From Pseudolysobacter sp. (lineage in GTDB: Bacteria; Pseudomonadota; Gammaproteobacteria; Xanthomonadales; Rhodanobacteraceae), in NCBI GenBank assembly GCA_025351985.1, contig JANXUW010000385.1, positions 1 through 11,456 of the forward strand: a stretch of DNA of 11,456 bases, in the 5' to 3' direction. Shown here piece after piece: positions 1 to 6,565 of this stretch (the stretch's first letter is position 1; each line of letters starts with the position of its first letter). The notes under the pieces were generated by a model. That model did not search any database. It had not been told where the DNA came from and saw only the letters and a list, made by a program, of their open reading frames with translations. The position numbers and the translations under genes are program-made.

Positions 1-1
1 G

Positions 2-538
2 CTGCCGACGCCACGTACCGCGGTGCTGATCGGTGCCAGCAATCGTGCGCAGATGCTCGACCGCGATTATTTCGATGCGCTGTTCGCACGGTTGAGCGCA
101 TTGCATCGGCGCGACGGCGGCAGTTTTCTCGTGACGACATCCCGTCGCACGCCGCACGAAATCGTGGCTTATCTGCGAAAAATGTTCGCGCCGTTTCCGG
201 GAGTGTTCTGGGCCAGCCCGGCGGACGGCGAAAACCCTTACGCCGGTTTTCTCGCGCACGCCACGCGTATCGTGGTGACGCCGGATTCGGTCAACATGCT
301 CAGCGAAGCCTGCGCCAGTGGCAAACCCGTGCTGACTTTTGTGCGGCAGCCGTTGCGCGGCAAACTCGCCGGTCTGCACGCCAATTTGCGCGCCGCGGGT
401 TATCTGCAGGATCTCGCCATCGATACGCCGACGCTGCCCGCACCAGCGCAACCCTTGCGCGAAACCGCAGCGATTGCGGCCAGCGTTTTGCACGCATGGC
501 GCAGCACGAAATCAAACTCAAGCGACGTTAAAAAATAG
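2..538 (+). CDS. ELM1-family (DUF1022-like) protein, C-terminal part, cut at window start
   Basis: This frame is open from the first bases, reading LPTPRTAVLIGASNRAQM, so the gene begins upstream and the ATG at 23 is internal rather than the start. About 178 residues are visible and the stop is TAG at 536-538. The visible part resembles the C-terminal half of bacterial members of the mitochondrial-fission-ELM1 family, which have a glycosyltransferase-like fold. It opens with a beta strand and glycine turn (AVLIGASNR). It continues with FLVTTSRRTP and then a segment with ENPYAGFLAHA, RIVVTPDSVNMLSEAC and SGKPVLTF, which in related folds forms the nucleotide-sugar-like pocket. The biochemical role of bacterial ELM1 proteins is not established, so no reaction is assigned. 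It converges on glnE with a 27-bp gap. The family call is from memory of the motif pattern. Confidence 0.78.
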   Translation: MPTPRTAVLIGASNRAQMLDRDYFDALFARLSALHRRDGGSFLVTTSRRTPHEIVAYLRKMFAPFPGVFWASPADGENPYAGFLAHATRIVVTPDSVNMLSEACASGKPVLTFVRQPLRGKLAGLHANLRAAGYLQDLAIDTPTLPAPAQPLRETAAIAASVLHAWRSTKSNSSDVKK

Positions 539-564
539 ACGCCGCAGATCGATCGAATCGCGTC
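528..564 (-). terminator. Probable intrinsic terminator of glnE
   Basis: Read on the minus strand just after the glnE stop, GACGC (564-560) can pair with GCGTC (542-538). It is followed immediately by TATTTTTTAA, made by six A residues at 530-535 on the plus strand. The stem is only 5 bp with a long loop containing GATCGATC, so the T-run is the better part of the evidence. It overlaps the end of the converging ELM1-family gene. Confidence 0.45.
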
Positions 565-565
565 G

Positions 566-3463
566 TCAACTTGCAGGGATCACGGGTGAGACGAAATCCA
601 GCCCGACCGATCGCACGACATCAATCACCGCCCGCGCGCTGGCCGCGAGTTCGGTACTGCGTGGCGCGAGGCGCGGGCGGGCGTCCAGCGTGCATGCGAG
701 CGACGTGCTTAGCAGCCGGATATGCGCCTCACTCAAAGCGGCAGCCGACTCTTTCGGCAATACACCGCACGCCGCCATCGCTGCGATCAGATCCGCGCTA
801 TTGCTGTGCTCGAGCAGCGCCGGTTGTTGCGCCGCGTGTTCGAGCACCAGCGCCTGCAGCAGGAATTCGATATCGAGCAACGCGCCAACTCCCTGCTTGA
901 GATCGAGCTGGGTTGGCGTCGAACGGTCGCGCTCGGTCCGCCAGCGCACACGCATGGTATTGATTTCGGCATGCAACCGCAGCGGATCGCGCGGCTGTTG
1001 CAAGATGTTCGCGCGCACCTCGGCAAAACGTTCGCACAAGGCGACATCGCCCGCCACACAACGCGCGCGCACTAGCGCCTGATGTTCCCAGGTCCATGCG
1101 CGTTCGCGCTGGTATTCGGTGAACGCCTGCAGGCTCGTGACAAGCAAACCCTTGCCGCCGTCCGGGCGCAGGCGCACGTCGATTTCATACAGGCGCCCGG
1201 CGCGTGTCAGCGTCGTCAGCAGATGCACCACGCGTTGTGCCAGTCGCGCGTAATAACGCATGCCGTCGAGCGGCTTGGCACCGTCGCTTTCGCTGTTCAC
1301 GAGCGCGCCGTCGTAGAGGAAAACCAGATCGAGGTCGGACGCAAATCCCAATTCCGCGCCACCGAGGCTGCCATAACCCAGCACGGCCATACCGGCACCG
1401 GATCCGGTATAGCCGTTTAAACATCCATGCTGGCGGATCGCGTCGCGCTCGGCCAGATCGAGCACGACCGCGACTACGGTTTCGGCGAGATCGCTCAAAC
1501 CGCGTGCGGTGGTGCGCGCATCTTGCTGCTGTTTCAGGCAGGCCAGGCCGAGGCGGAACGCAGCGCTGTGTTTTTCTTCCTGCACGACCTCGATTTCGAC
1601 TTCGGTATCGTGCTCCGTCAATGTCGCGAGACGTCTCGCCAATTCCACGCGCACGCCGTGGCTGTCGGCGATGTCCGCATCGTTGCGCGAGTCGAATAAT
1701 TCATCGAGCAACAACGGGTGCGCGATCACGCGATCGGCCAGCAACGCGCTACTCCCGAACACATCGACCAAGCGCTGGCGCGCGACAGGCTGCTCGTCGA
1801 GCAAGGCCAGATAAGCGGATCTTCGCGCGATCGCGTGCAGCAATTTCAGCAGTCGCGCCAGACACACATCCGGCGCCTGAGTCGCCACGGCGGCTTCGAG
1901 CAGACTCGGCATGAGCCGATCGAGTCGCGCACGTGCGCGCGGCGACATACTGCGCACGGCCGGGCTCAGCAGCAGTCCTTCGAGCGCGGCGTGCAGATCC
2001 GCCGCATCGCGATAACCCGCTGCGGCGAGGCTGCCGACTTCCGCCTGCTCGTTGATGAGTTGCTGCCAATACAAGGCGAGCGGCGTCACATGGCCCGCCG
2101 GCACGGCGTCGCGCGGCGTATCCATTAGCGCAGAAAACTCTTCGCTGACGGCGCTACGCACAACATCCACCTGCAACATCAACGCCGACCAGTCGGCGTA
2201 GTCGAGCGCGCGTGCGAGGCGTTCACGCAACATGACATCGTCGGGCAGCTCGTGGGTCTGCTCGTCGCGCATCATCTGTACGCGATTTTCCAGGCGGCGC
2301 AGAGAATTGTAGCCATCACGCAGGCGTTTCGCGCGTGCGCTCGTGAGCATGCCGAGTTGCTCGCAAACGGTGAGCGCCGGCAACAGTCCACGCGCGCGCA
2401 AACTCGGCTCGCGACCGCCGCGGATCAGTTGCTGCAGCTGCACAATGAATTCGATTTCGCGGATGCCGCCGGGGCCGAGCTTGAGATGCTGGGCGAGATC
2501 CTTGCGCACCACTTCGGCATCGATCAGCGCCTTCATTTCGCGCAGGCCGGCGAATGCGGTGTAGTCGAAATAACGACGATAGACAAACGGCCGCAGGCTC
2601 TCGATCAGGCGCTCACCGGCGTGGATGTCGCCGGCCACCGGGCGCGCCTTGATCCATGCATAACGTTCCCAGTCGCGGCCGTCGCGCTGGTAATACTGTT
2701 CCATCGCGGCGAACGACAGCGCAATACGCCCGGCGCTGCCGAACGGCCGCAGGCGCAGGTCGATGCGATAGGCGAATCCGTCGGCGGTCACTTCGGCGAG
2801 CAGACGTACCACCTGCTGCGCGACGCGCGCAAAAAACGTTTCGTTGTCGAGCACACGCTCGCCATCGGTCTGGCCGTTTTCGGCATACGCCAGAATGAGA
2901 TCGATATCCGACGAAAAATTCAGCTCGCTGCCACCAAGTTTGCCGAGGCCGAGCACCACCATGCGCTGTGCATTTCCGGCGCTGTCGCGCGGCAAACCAT
3001 AACGCGCACTCAGCGCGGATTCGCTCCAGCGCAATGCCGTTTCGAGGCAGACTTCCGCGAGCGTGCTCGAACCGGCGAGCGTGGCCGCGACGCTGTCGAG
3101 TCCGTTCACGTCGCGCCAGATCAGGCGCAAAGATTCGCGCCGCCGAAAACGCCGCAACGCCTTGCTGCGCGCAGCATCGTCTGCGGCGATGTGAGCAAGT
3201 TCATGCGCGCGCGCATCCGCCGTGCGCGGATTGCTGATCAAGCCGATCAGCGTCGGGCCAAGCAAGGTCGGCTCGCGCAGAAAACTGTCGTAGGCGAAAT
3301 CGCTGGCGAGCAGCACGCGCTTGAGCTGATCGGCAACACCGGCGTCATCGTAGAACGCAACGCCGGATTCGCGGCAGCGCTGCACGAGGCGCGAAAGGCG
3401 TTCGTCGACGAACTCGGTCAAAACAAGCGTGGAGGGATGAATTACAGTAGAGGAAATCGGCAT
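566..3463 (-). CDS. glnE: Bifunctional glutamine synthetase adenylyltransferase/deadenylylase
   Basis: GlnE attaches AMP to glutamine synthetase to switch it off under nitrogen excess, and removes it by phosphorolysis, under control of PII and glutamine in the cytosol. The product is 965 aa, normal for gammaproteobacterial GlnE. Two nucleotidyltransferase domains are visible. The N-terminal deadenylylase domain has GLGKLGGSELNFSSDIDL (172-189; metal-binding D186 and D188), RIDLRLRP (233-240) and KLGPGGIREIEF (328-339). The C-terminal adenylylase domain has GYGSLGGAELGFASDLDL (696-713; D710 and D712), EIDVRLRPDGG (760-770) and KQGVGALLDIEF (856-867). All acidic catalytic positions are intact. 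The start is the ATG at 3463-3461. No Shine-Dalgarno sequence precedes it, but a CATAAT -10-like box ends 6 bases upstream, so the mRNA may be leaderless. The gene stands alone, convergent with the ELM1 gene and divergent from 3738. Confidence 0.97.
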   Translation of the reverse strand: MPISSTVIHPSTLVLTEFVDERLSRLVQRCRESGVAFYDDAGVADQLKRVLLASDFAYDSFLREPTLLGPTLIGLISNPRTADARAHELAHIAADDAARSKALRRFRRRESLRLIWRDVNGLDSVAATLAGSSTLAEVCLETALRWSESALSARYGLPRDSAGNAQRMVVLGLGKLGGSELNFSSDIDLILAYAENGQTDGERVLDNETFFARVAQQVVRLLAEVTADGFAYRIDLRLRPFGSAGRIALSFAAMEQYYQRDGRDWERYAWIKARPVAGDIHAGERLIESLRPFVYRRYFDYTAFAGLREMKALIDAEVVRKDLAQHLKLGPGGIREIEFIVQLQQLIRGGREPSLRARGLLPALTVCEQLGMLTSARAKRLRDGYNSLRRLENRVQMMRDEQTHELPDDVMLRERLARALDYADWSALMLQVDVVRSAVSEEFSALMDTPRDAVPAGHVTPLALYWQQLINEQAEVGSLAAAGYRDAADLHAALEGLLLSPAVRSMSPRARARLDRLMPSLLEAAVATQAPDVCLARLLKLLHAIARRSAYLALLDEQPVARQRLVDVFGSSALLADRVIAHPLLLDELFDSRNDADIADSHGVRVELARRLATLTEHDTEVEIEVVQEEKHSAAFRLGLACLKQQQDARTTARGLSDLAETVVAVVLDLAERDAIRQHGCLNGYTGSGAGMAVLGYGSLGGAELGFASDLDLVFLYDGALVNSESDGAKPLDGMRYYARLAQRVVHLLTTLTRAGRLYEIDVRLRPDGGKGLLVTSLQAFTEYQRERAWTWEHQALVRARCVAGDVALCERFAEVRANILQQPRDPLRLHAEINTMRVRWRTERDRSTPTQLDLKQGVGALLDIEFLLQALVLEHAAQQPALLEHSNSADLIAAMAACGVLPKESAAALSEAHIRLLSTSLACTLDARPRLAPRSTELAASARAVIDVVRSVGLDFVSPVIPAS

Positions 3464-3469
3464 CGTCGG

Positions 3470-3500
3470 ATTATGCCCGGATGCGATGTATTTTCTGCAA
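3470..3500 (-). promoter_or_regulatory. Candidate glnE promoter, possibly giving a leaderless mRNA
   Basis: On the minus strand CATAAT (3475-3470) matches the -10 consensus at five of six positions. It ends 6 bases before the glnE ATG (3463), so transcription would begin at about the A of the start codon. TTGCAG (3500-3495) is a weak -35 candidate, but the spacer is 19 bp, longer than ideal. The absence of a Shine-Dalgarno sequence before glnE fits a leaderless transcript. Inference only. Confidence 0.35.
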
Positions 3501-3511
3501 CCGCAGAAACG

Positions 3512-3542
3512 AAAAAACCCGCCGCGACAGAATCGCGGCGGG
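3512..3542 (-). terminator. Strong minus-strand intrinsic terminator upstream of glnE
   Basis: Left arm CCCGCCGCGA (3518-3527) and right arm TCGCGGCGGG (3533-3542) form a perfect 10-bp GC-rich stem with a 5-nt loop. On the minus strand it is followed directly by six T (A residues at 3512-3517). On the plus strand no T-run follows, so it acts leftwards. No minus-strand protein gene precedes it; it lies 49 bp upstream of the glnE start. It could end a small RNA, attenuate a longer glnE leader, or insulate glnE from upstream transcription. Confidence 0.8.
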
Positions 3543-3563
3543 CCCTCCCTCCCCTACCAGCCC
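3543..3563 (-). other. Putative G-quadruplex motif on the minus strand
   Basis: The plus strand carries C-tracts at 3543-3545, 3547-3549, 3551-3554 and 3561-3563. The minus strand therefore has four G-tracts of at least three, with loops of 6, 1 and 1 bases, which fits the usual G3+N1-7 pattern. The motif abuts the terminator stem at 3518-3542. Whether it folds is not known. Confidence 0.5.
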
Positions 3564-3737
3564 GAAGGCGGGTATTGCGCGCATTGTTGGTCAAAGCGCG
3601 CGCCATGCCACGCCGCGTTGCAGCACGCGGCAGCGGAAAATCGATCGCAACTGCCGCATTCCACCAAAGAGCAATGGCGCTGTGCGCCGCGGTCTGGGTA
3701 TATTGGCGGCTCGTTCCATCGACCGGGGAGTCATCAC

Positions 3738-4142
3738 ATGTTTGCAAAATTATTCTGCGTCACACTGCTGGTGTTGTTGCCGTTGAGCACGATCGCCGCC
3801 ACGGCCGGGCCGCAGCACATCCAAACCACCACGGCATCGATTCATACCGGTATGGCGATGGCGGCGGATACGTTGCCGATCGCGAAATCGCATTTTCATC
3901 ACGTCATCAACTGCCTGGTCGATCGCGACAGCAAGTTGTTCGACGTGCATTCCGATAACCCGTGCGACGGCATGGGCCGCGATGGCGGCGCGCTGCGCGA
4001 CGAGGCACAAACTGAAGCGCAGAAAAAAGAGCTGCAGCATGCGTTGAATATTGCGCAACGTGGCGCGCGTGCCACCACGCTGGAAATGGCGCATGTGTAT
4101 GCTGAGTGGCTCGCGGAAATTCTGCAGCGCGCGCTTGTTTGA
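3738..4142 (+). CDS. Small secreted protein of unknown function with a pair of cysteines
   Basis: The product is 134 aa. The start is ATG 3738, chosen because GGGGAG lies 7 bases upstream and the translation begins with a clear Sec signal peptide (MFAKLFCVTLLVLLPLSTIA, cleavage probably near A21-A23). The open frame upstream to 3486 is not supported by a signal or a ribosome site. The mature part has HFHHVINCLVD followed about 20 residues later by NPCDGMG, so two cysteines could form a disulfide. It then ends in a charged helical stretch (RDEAQTEAQKKELQHALNIAQRG) and another helix to the stop. The histidines next to the first cysteine (H-F-H-H) could bind metal, but that is speculation. I do not recognise the family with certainty. 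The next gene starts 349 bp further on, so this is probably a single transcription unit. Confidence 0.72.
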   Translation: MFAKLFCVTLLVLLPLSTIAATAGPQHIQTTTASIHTGMAMAADTLPIAKSHFHHVINCLVDRDSKLFDVHSDNPCDGMGRDGGALRDEAQTEAQKKELQHALNIAQRGARATTLEMAHVYAEWLAEILQRALV

Positions 4143-4407
4143 CGTTGCGCTGTCTGAGCGTGTTGCATCGATATCAAGATTTGTAACCACGCGATCAGAC
4201 TTATACACGCAGAGTTCAAAGATGACTCCCGTATCGCCCGAGCCATCCTCAAGCAGCGCTTAAACGCACGCTGCGGATGCATTCTCCGATGCGGTTTGCA
4301 CGCTTTTCCCACGGCCGAAACAAACGCATGCCCGGTCATGCGCATGCGGCGTTGGACGGGCGAGCATTTTCCGCACACATCGAGGAAACCGATAGCGTAA
4401 TCCACCG

Positions 4408-4421
4408 ATTTCCCGGGCAAT
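4408..4421. promoter_or_regulatory. Imperfect palindrome ATTtCCCGGGcAAT, counterpart of the 6475-6500 palindrome
   Basis: ATT-t-CCCGGG-c-AAT is symmetric except for one position in each arm. Its centre lies about 77 bp before the start codon at 4492. The perfect palindrome before the paralogue is centred about 78 bp before its start at 6566. Being in the same place relative to both genes, it could be an operator for a dimeric regulator. Inference from position and symmetry only. Confidence 0.3.
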
Positions 4422-4436
4422 GTCGCGAAAGGACTG

Positions 4437-4448
4437 CAAACGGCGTTT
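4437..4448 (+). repeat. Direct repeat box CAAACGGCGTTT, copy 1
   Basis: This 12-base box starts 55 bp before the start codon at 4492. An identical box starts 55 bp before the start codon at 6566. Together with GCAATGTCGC exactly 20 bp further upstream in both copies, it shows that the duplication of the beta-helix genes included, or kept, their control region. Confidence 0.6.
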
Positions 4449-4476
4449 TTCGATCATGCCCGCTACCGGGCCGTCG

Positions 4477-4483
4477 AAAGGAG
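4477..4483 (+). promoter_or_regulatory. Ribosome binding site deciding the start at 4492
   Basis: AAAGGAG lies 8 bases before ATG 4492 and is close to the ideal Shine-Dalgarno sequence. It argues against the in-frame ATG at 4420, which has no such site and would put 24 unrelated residues before the signal peptide. Confidence 0.75.
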
Positions 4484-4491
4484 CGTCTGTC

Positions 4492-6417
4492 ATGTCCCTC
4501 GTCCGCTGCCTGCGTGCGTCGTTTTTATTGCTGATCTGCTCGCTGGCGTTTGCCACGATTAACGCCCATGCCTGCTCTGCCACCGCGCAGGATGTATTGT
4601 TCGTGGGCAATACGACCACCGATTCCGCGTGCAACTACAACACGATCCAGGGTGCGATCAATGCCGCGACGTGTTCGACCGGCACGAGAATCTACGTCAC
4701 CCGTGAGCTCAGCTACACCGCTCAACACTTGAGCATTTCCAACAAAAACATCACCCTGATCGGAAGCGCACCCAGCGCACATTGCGGCGGTCTGAGCGTC
4801 GTCTGCGGCATCCTCTTCCCCTGTCCGACAAATCCATTCGAGACGATCAGCGGCAGCGGCCACAGCGGTGACAGCGTTATCACGATCCGTGGTAGCAGCA
4901 ATGTCACCCTGCAATACCTCACGATCAGCGACGGCCATGACAGCGACAGCGGTTCCGGCGGCGGCGTCGACTACGACGGCACGGGCATCCTGACTATCGA
5001 TACCTCGACGGTGACCGGCAATACCGCGGGCTACGGCGGCGGCATCAACATCAAAGGCTCAGGCGGCGCGGCGGAATTGCATATCAACCATCGCACGCTG
5101 ATCACAGACAATATCGCAAAGACTTCCGGTGGTGGCATTCGGGTCGAGGGTAACGCGTCGTTATTCATGCTCGCCGACTTTACGTGGGTGTACAACAATA
5201 CAGCGATGGGAGGATTTGGCGGCGGCGTCGAGATCGTCGGCCCGGCTTCAGGCTACATCGGCTCTCCAGGTTATTCCGGCATCCCTGTGATCTACGAAAA
5301 TCAGGCAAAACATGGCGGCGGAATTTCGGTCAACGCGGGCAACACCGGGTCGCTTGAAGACGCGACGCTGGACTTGTTCAGTACCGATCCGGAACTGCCG
5401 GTGCGCATTTCCAACAACACCGCAACCGCGACCGGAGGCGGTATTTATGTAGAGCCCTATGTATCAAGCACCATTGAAAACGACATGGGCTTTGCGTCGG
5501 TCTGCGCATCGAACTTCCGCATCGACAACAACCTCGCAAAAGAGGGCACCGCGATCTATTCAGACGAAGAGAATGCTACGCTCAGCGGAGCCCGGGGCGG
5601 CCAAGTCAATCTCAACGGCGCGCAATGCGGTTCCCTTTCGCGTGCGTCGCTCGGCGCCGTGGCATGCACGCGCGGCATCGAGTGCAACGTTATCGATGCC
5701 AACATTGCGGCCGATGTCAGCACCATACCGCTCACCTCGACCACCGGGGCGACGATCCTCATGCAAACCGAATCCGATCTGGCAACCGATCGACTGGTAC
5801 TGCGCGACAATGTGGGCGGCTATGTGCTGCGCGTCCTTGGCAACAGACTCGCGTCGATTAACAGAACGCTGATCGTGAACAATCAGGTAAGCCAGGATCT
5901 CATCTGGCATCAGTACGACTCGCTAGGCCTGAACGAAGTAATGACTATCGACAACACTACGATCGCCAATAACCAGATCGGCGGATACGTTATCCGTGAT
6001 CAACTCGCTCTCAACATGTTCCGCACCATCATCGACCAGCCCGATGCCGATACCATTTTATTTACCGGCAACACCTCCAACTTAAATGTCAGTTATGTGC
6101 TGGCCGACGATGCCATCGGATTTCCCGCCGATGTAACCAATCGCATCGGTCAACCGAACTTCATCGACGCCGCCCATGGCGATTATCGTTTGCGCTACAG
6201 CCGCCAGGGTGGTGCCGTCACGGCGTCGCTGGGCCTGGATTTTGCGCCCGCTATCGATGGCGATGATAGCGATATCAGAAATCTGAAATACGACCAGGAC
6301 CTCACCGCGCAACCGAATGTATACGGCATGCGCGATCTGGGGGTATACGAAATGCAGCCGTACACGGACCGCATTTTCTTCGATGGTTTTGGGGATGCGG
6401 TGTTGCTGGCGTATTGA
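4492..6417 (+). CDS. Secreted right-handed beta-helix protein with Pmp-like repeats and C-terminal IFxDGF motif (copy 1)
   Basis: The product is 641 aa. A Sec signal peptide ends at AHA (27). A pectin-lyase-like entry follows (TIQGAINAATC, 51-61; LSISNKNITLIG, 80-91; SNVTLQYLTI, 136-145). Parallel beta-helix turns with the pattern N-x-x-A...GGG-[IV] come next at about 177-185, 206-216, 235-246, 270-278, 308-318 and a degenerate one at 346-356; this resembles chlamydial Pmp and other surface beta-helix proteins. Cysteines come in close pairs (47/61, 98/105/111, 392/398), suggesting disulfides and export. GDYRL (563-567) and D-L-G-V-Y-E (615-620) match the choice-of-anchor Q pattern, followed by DRIFFDGF (626-633). 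Eight more residues follow that motif, unlike copy 2. No pectinase catalytic site is recognised, so a binding, adhesive or structural surface role is more likely than a named enzyme activity. It is a tandem paralogue of 6566-8518. Confidence 0.88.
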   Translation: MSLVRCLRASFLLLICSLAFATINAHACSATAQDVLFVGNTTTDSACNYNTIQGAINAATCSTGTRIYVTRELSYTAQHLSISNKNITLIGSAPSAHCGGLSVVCGILFPCPTNPFETISGSGHSGDSVITIRGSSNVTLQYLTISDGHDSDSGSGGGVDYDGTGILTIDTSTVTGNTAGYGGGINIKGSGGAAELHINHRTLITDNIAKTSGGGIRVEGNASLFMLADFTWVYNNTAMGGFGGGVEIVGPASGYIGSPGYSGIPVIYENQAKHGGGISVNAGNTGSLEDATLDLFSTDPELPVRISNNTATATGGGIYVEPYVSSTIENDMGFASVCASNFRIDNNLAKEGTAIYSDEENATLSGARGGQVNLNGAQCGSLSRASLGAVACTRGIECNVIDANIAADVSTIPLTSTTGATILMQTESDLATDRLVLRDNVGGYVLRVLGNRLASINRTLIVNNQVSQDLIWHQYDSLGLNEVMTIDNTTIANNQIGGYVIRDQLALNMFRTIIDQPDADTILFTGNTSNLNVSYVLADDAIGFPADVTNRIGQPNFIDAAHGDYRLRYSRQGGAVTASLGLDFAPAIDGDDSDIRNLKYDQDLTAQPNVYGMRDLGVYEMQPYTDRIFFDGFGDAVLLAY

Positions 6418-6474
6418 ACGGCACGATCATCGCGGTTATCGAGCCGGCGCAAAGCCGCTCCGCAATAGCGTCAA

Positions 6475-6500
6475 GCGACATTGCCGCGCGGCAATGTCGC
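6475..6500. repeat. Perfect 26-bp palindrome
   Basis: GCGACATTGCCGC (6475-6487) is followed with no spacer by its exact reverse complement GCGGCAATGTCGC (6488-6500). Symmetry breaks at 6474/6501. As RNA it would form a stable hairpin, but no T-run follows on either strand, so it is not a classical intrinsic terminator. Its right half, GCAATGTCGC, is conserved before copy 1, where the left half is degenerate. It could be an operator, a rho-independent stop aided by other factors, or a REP-like element. Confidence 0.85.
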
Positions 6501-6510
6501 ACAAGATCGA

Positions 6511-6522
6511 CAAACGGCGTTT
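6511..6522 (+). repeat. Direct repeat box CAAACGGCGTTT, copy 2
   Basis: Identical to the box at 4437-4448 and at the same distance (55 bp) from the following start codon. It sits 10 bp after the right arm of the palindrome. Confidence 0.6.
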
Positions 6523-6565
6523 ACCGAAACATGCCGAAGCTGTCGGCGACGCCGGGGATACGACC

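Larger units (their letters stand above)
3464..3737. other. Divergent intergenic region dense in hairpins
   Basis: No convincing protein gene lies here. Apart from the elements listed separately, the stretch holds several stems. TTTCTGC/GCAGAAA with a 4-nt loop is at 3492-3509. CCAGCC-CGAA-GGCGGG, with one mismatch, is at 3557-3572. GCGCGC pairs across a 13-nt loop at 3577-3601. GCCGCGT/ACGCGGC is at 3612-3631 and overlaps the alternative GCGGCAG/CTGCCGC at 3627-3657. GGCGC-tgt-GCGCC is at 3676-3688. A TATATT hexamer at 3699-3704 could be a -10 box for the gene at 3738, but no good -35 lies 16-18 bp before it. A minus-strand mini-ORF of 22 codons (3659-3591), rich in arginine, is too weakly supported to call. 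Confidence 0.6.
4143..4491 (+). other. Intergenic region before the first beta-helix gene
   Basis: No credible gene lies here. A weak hairpin GCAGCG/CGCTGC (4253-4274, 10-nt loop) without a T-run could help end the upstream transcript. TTGTAA (4181-4186) and TATACA (4202-4207) resemble promoter boxes, but the 15-bp spacer is short. The last 100 bp contain blocks also found before the paralogue at 6566: ATAGCGT (4392), GCAATGTCGC (4417) and CAAACGGCGTTT (4437). The region is AT-richer around 4160-4230 than the flanking genes. Confidence 0.5.
6418..6565 (+). promoter_or_regulatory. Control region between the paired beta-helix genes
   Basis: The 148-bp gap holds blocks in the same order as before copy 1: ATAGCGT at 6465 (101 bp before the start; 100 bp in copy 1), GCAATGTCGC at 6491 (75 bp in both) and CAAACGGCGTTT at 6511 (55 bp in both). 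No obvious terminator with a T-run follows copy 1, so the two genes may be co-transcribed as well as separately controlled. No clear sigma-70 boxes were found. Confidence 0.5.

Noticed and set aside
3591..3659. 22-codon arginine-rich minus-strand mini-ORF before the orphan terminator, like an attenuator leader peptide
   Set aside because: The only purine-rich stretch (GGTGGA) touches the ATG, too close for ribosome binding. Arginine codons are common by chance in GC-rich DNA, and no reason links arginine to glnE attenuation here.
2252..3958. 568-codon plus-strand open frame running antisense to glnE and past its start
   Set aside because: It mirrors glnE codon structure in GC-rich DNA, lacks a signal, domain or ribosome site, and also overlaps the start of the small secreted gene at 3738. 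GlnE on the other strand is certain.
4221..4262. 13-codon plus-strand mini-ORF (MTPVSPEPSSSSA) upstream of beta-helix copy 1
   Set aside because: No convincing ribosome site, very short, and no counterpart upstream of copy 2.
4420..4491. N-terminal extension of beta-helix copy 1 from the ATG at 4420
   Set aside because: AAAGGAG sits correctly before ATG 4492, which opens directly into the signal peptide; the extension overlaps the conserved upstream boxes.
4408..6500. The palindromes as ends of an insertion sequence carrying beta-helix copy 1
   Set aside because: No transposase, no target-site duplication seen and the two palindromes are not alike enough to be terminal repeats. A tandem gene duplication explains them better.
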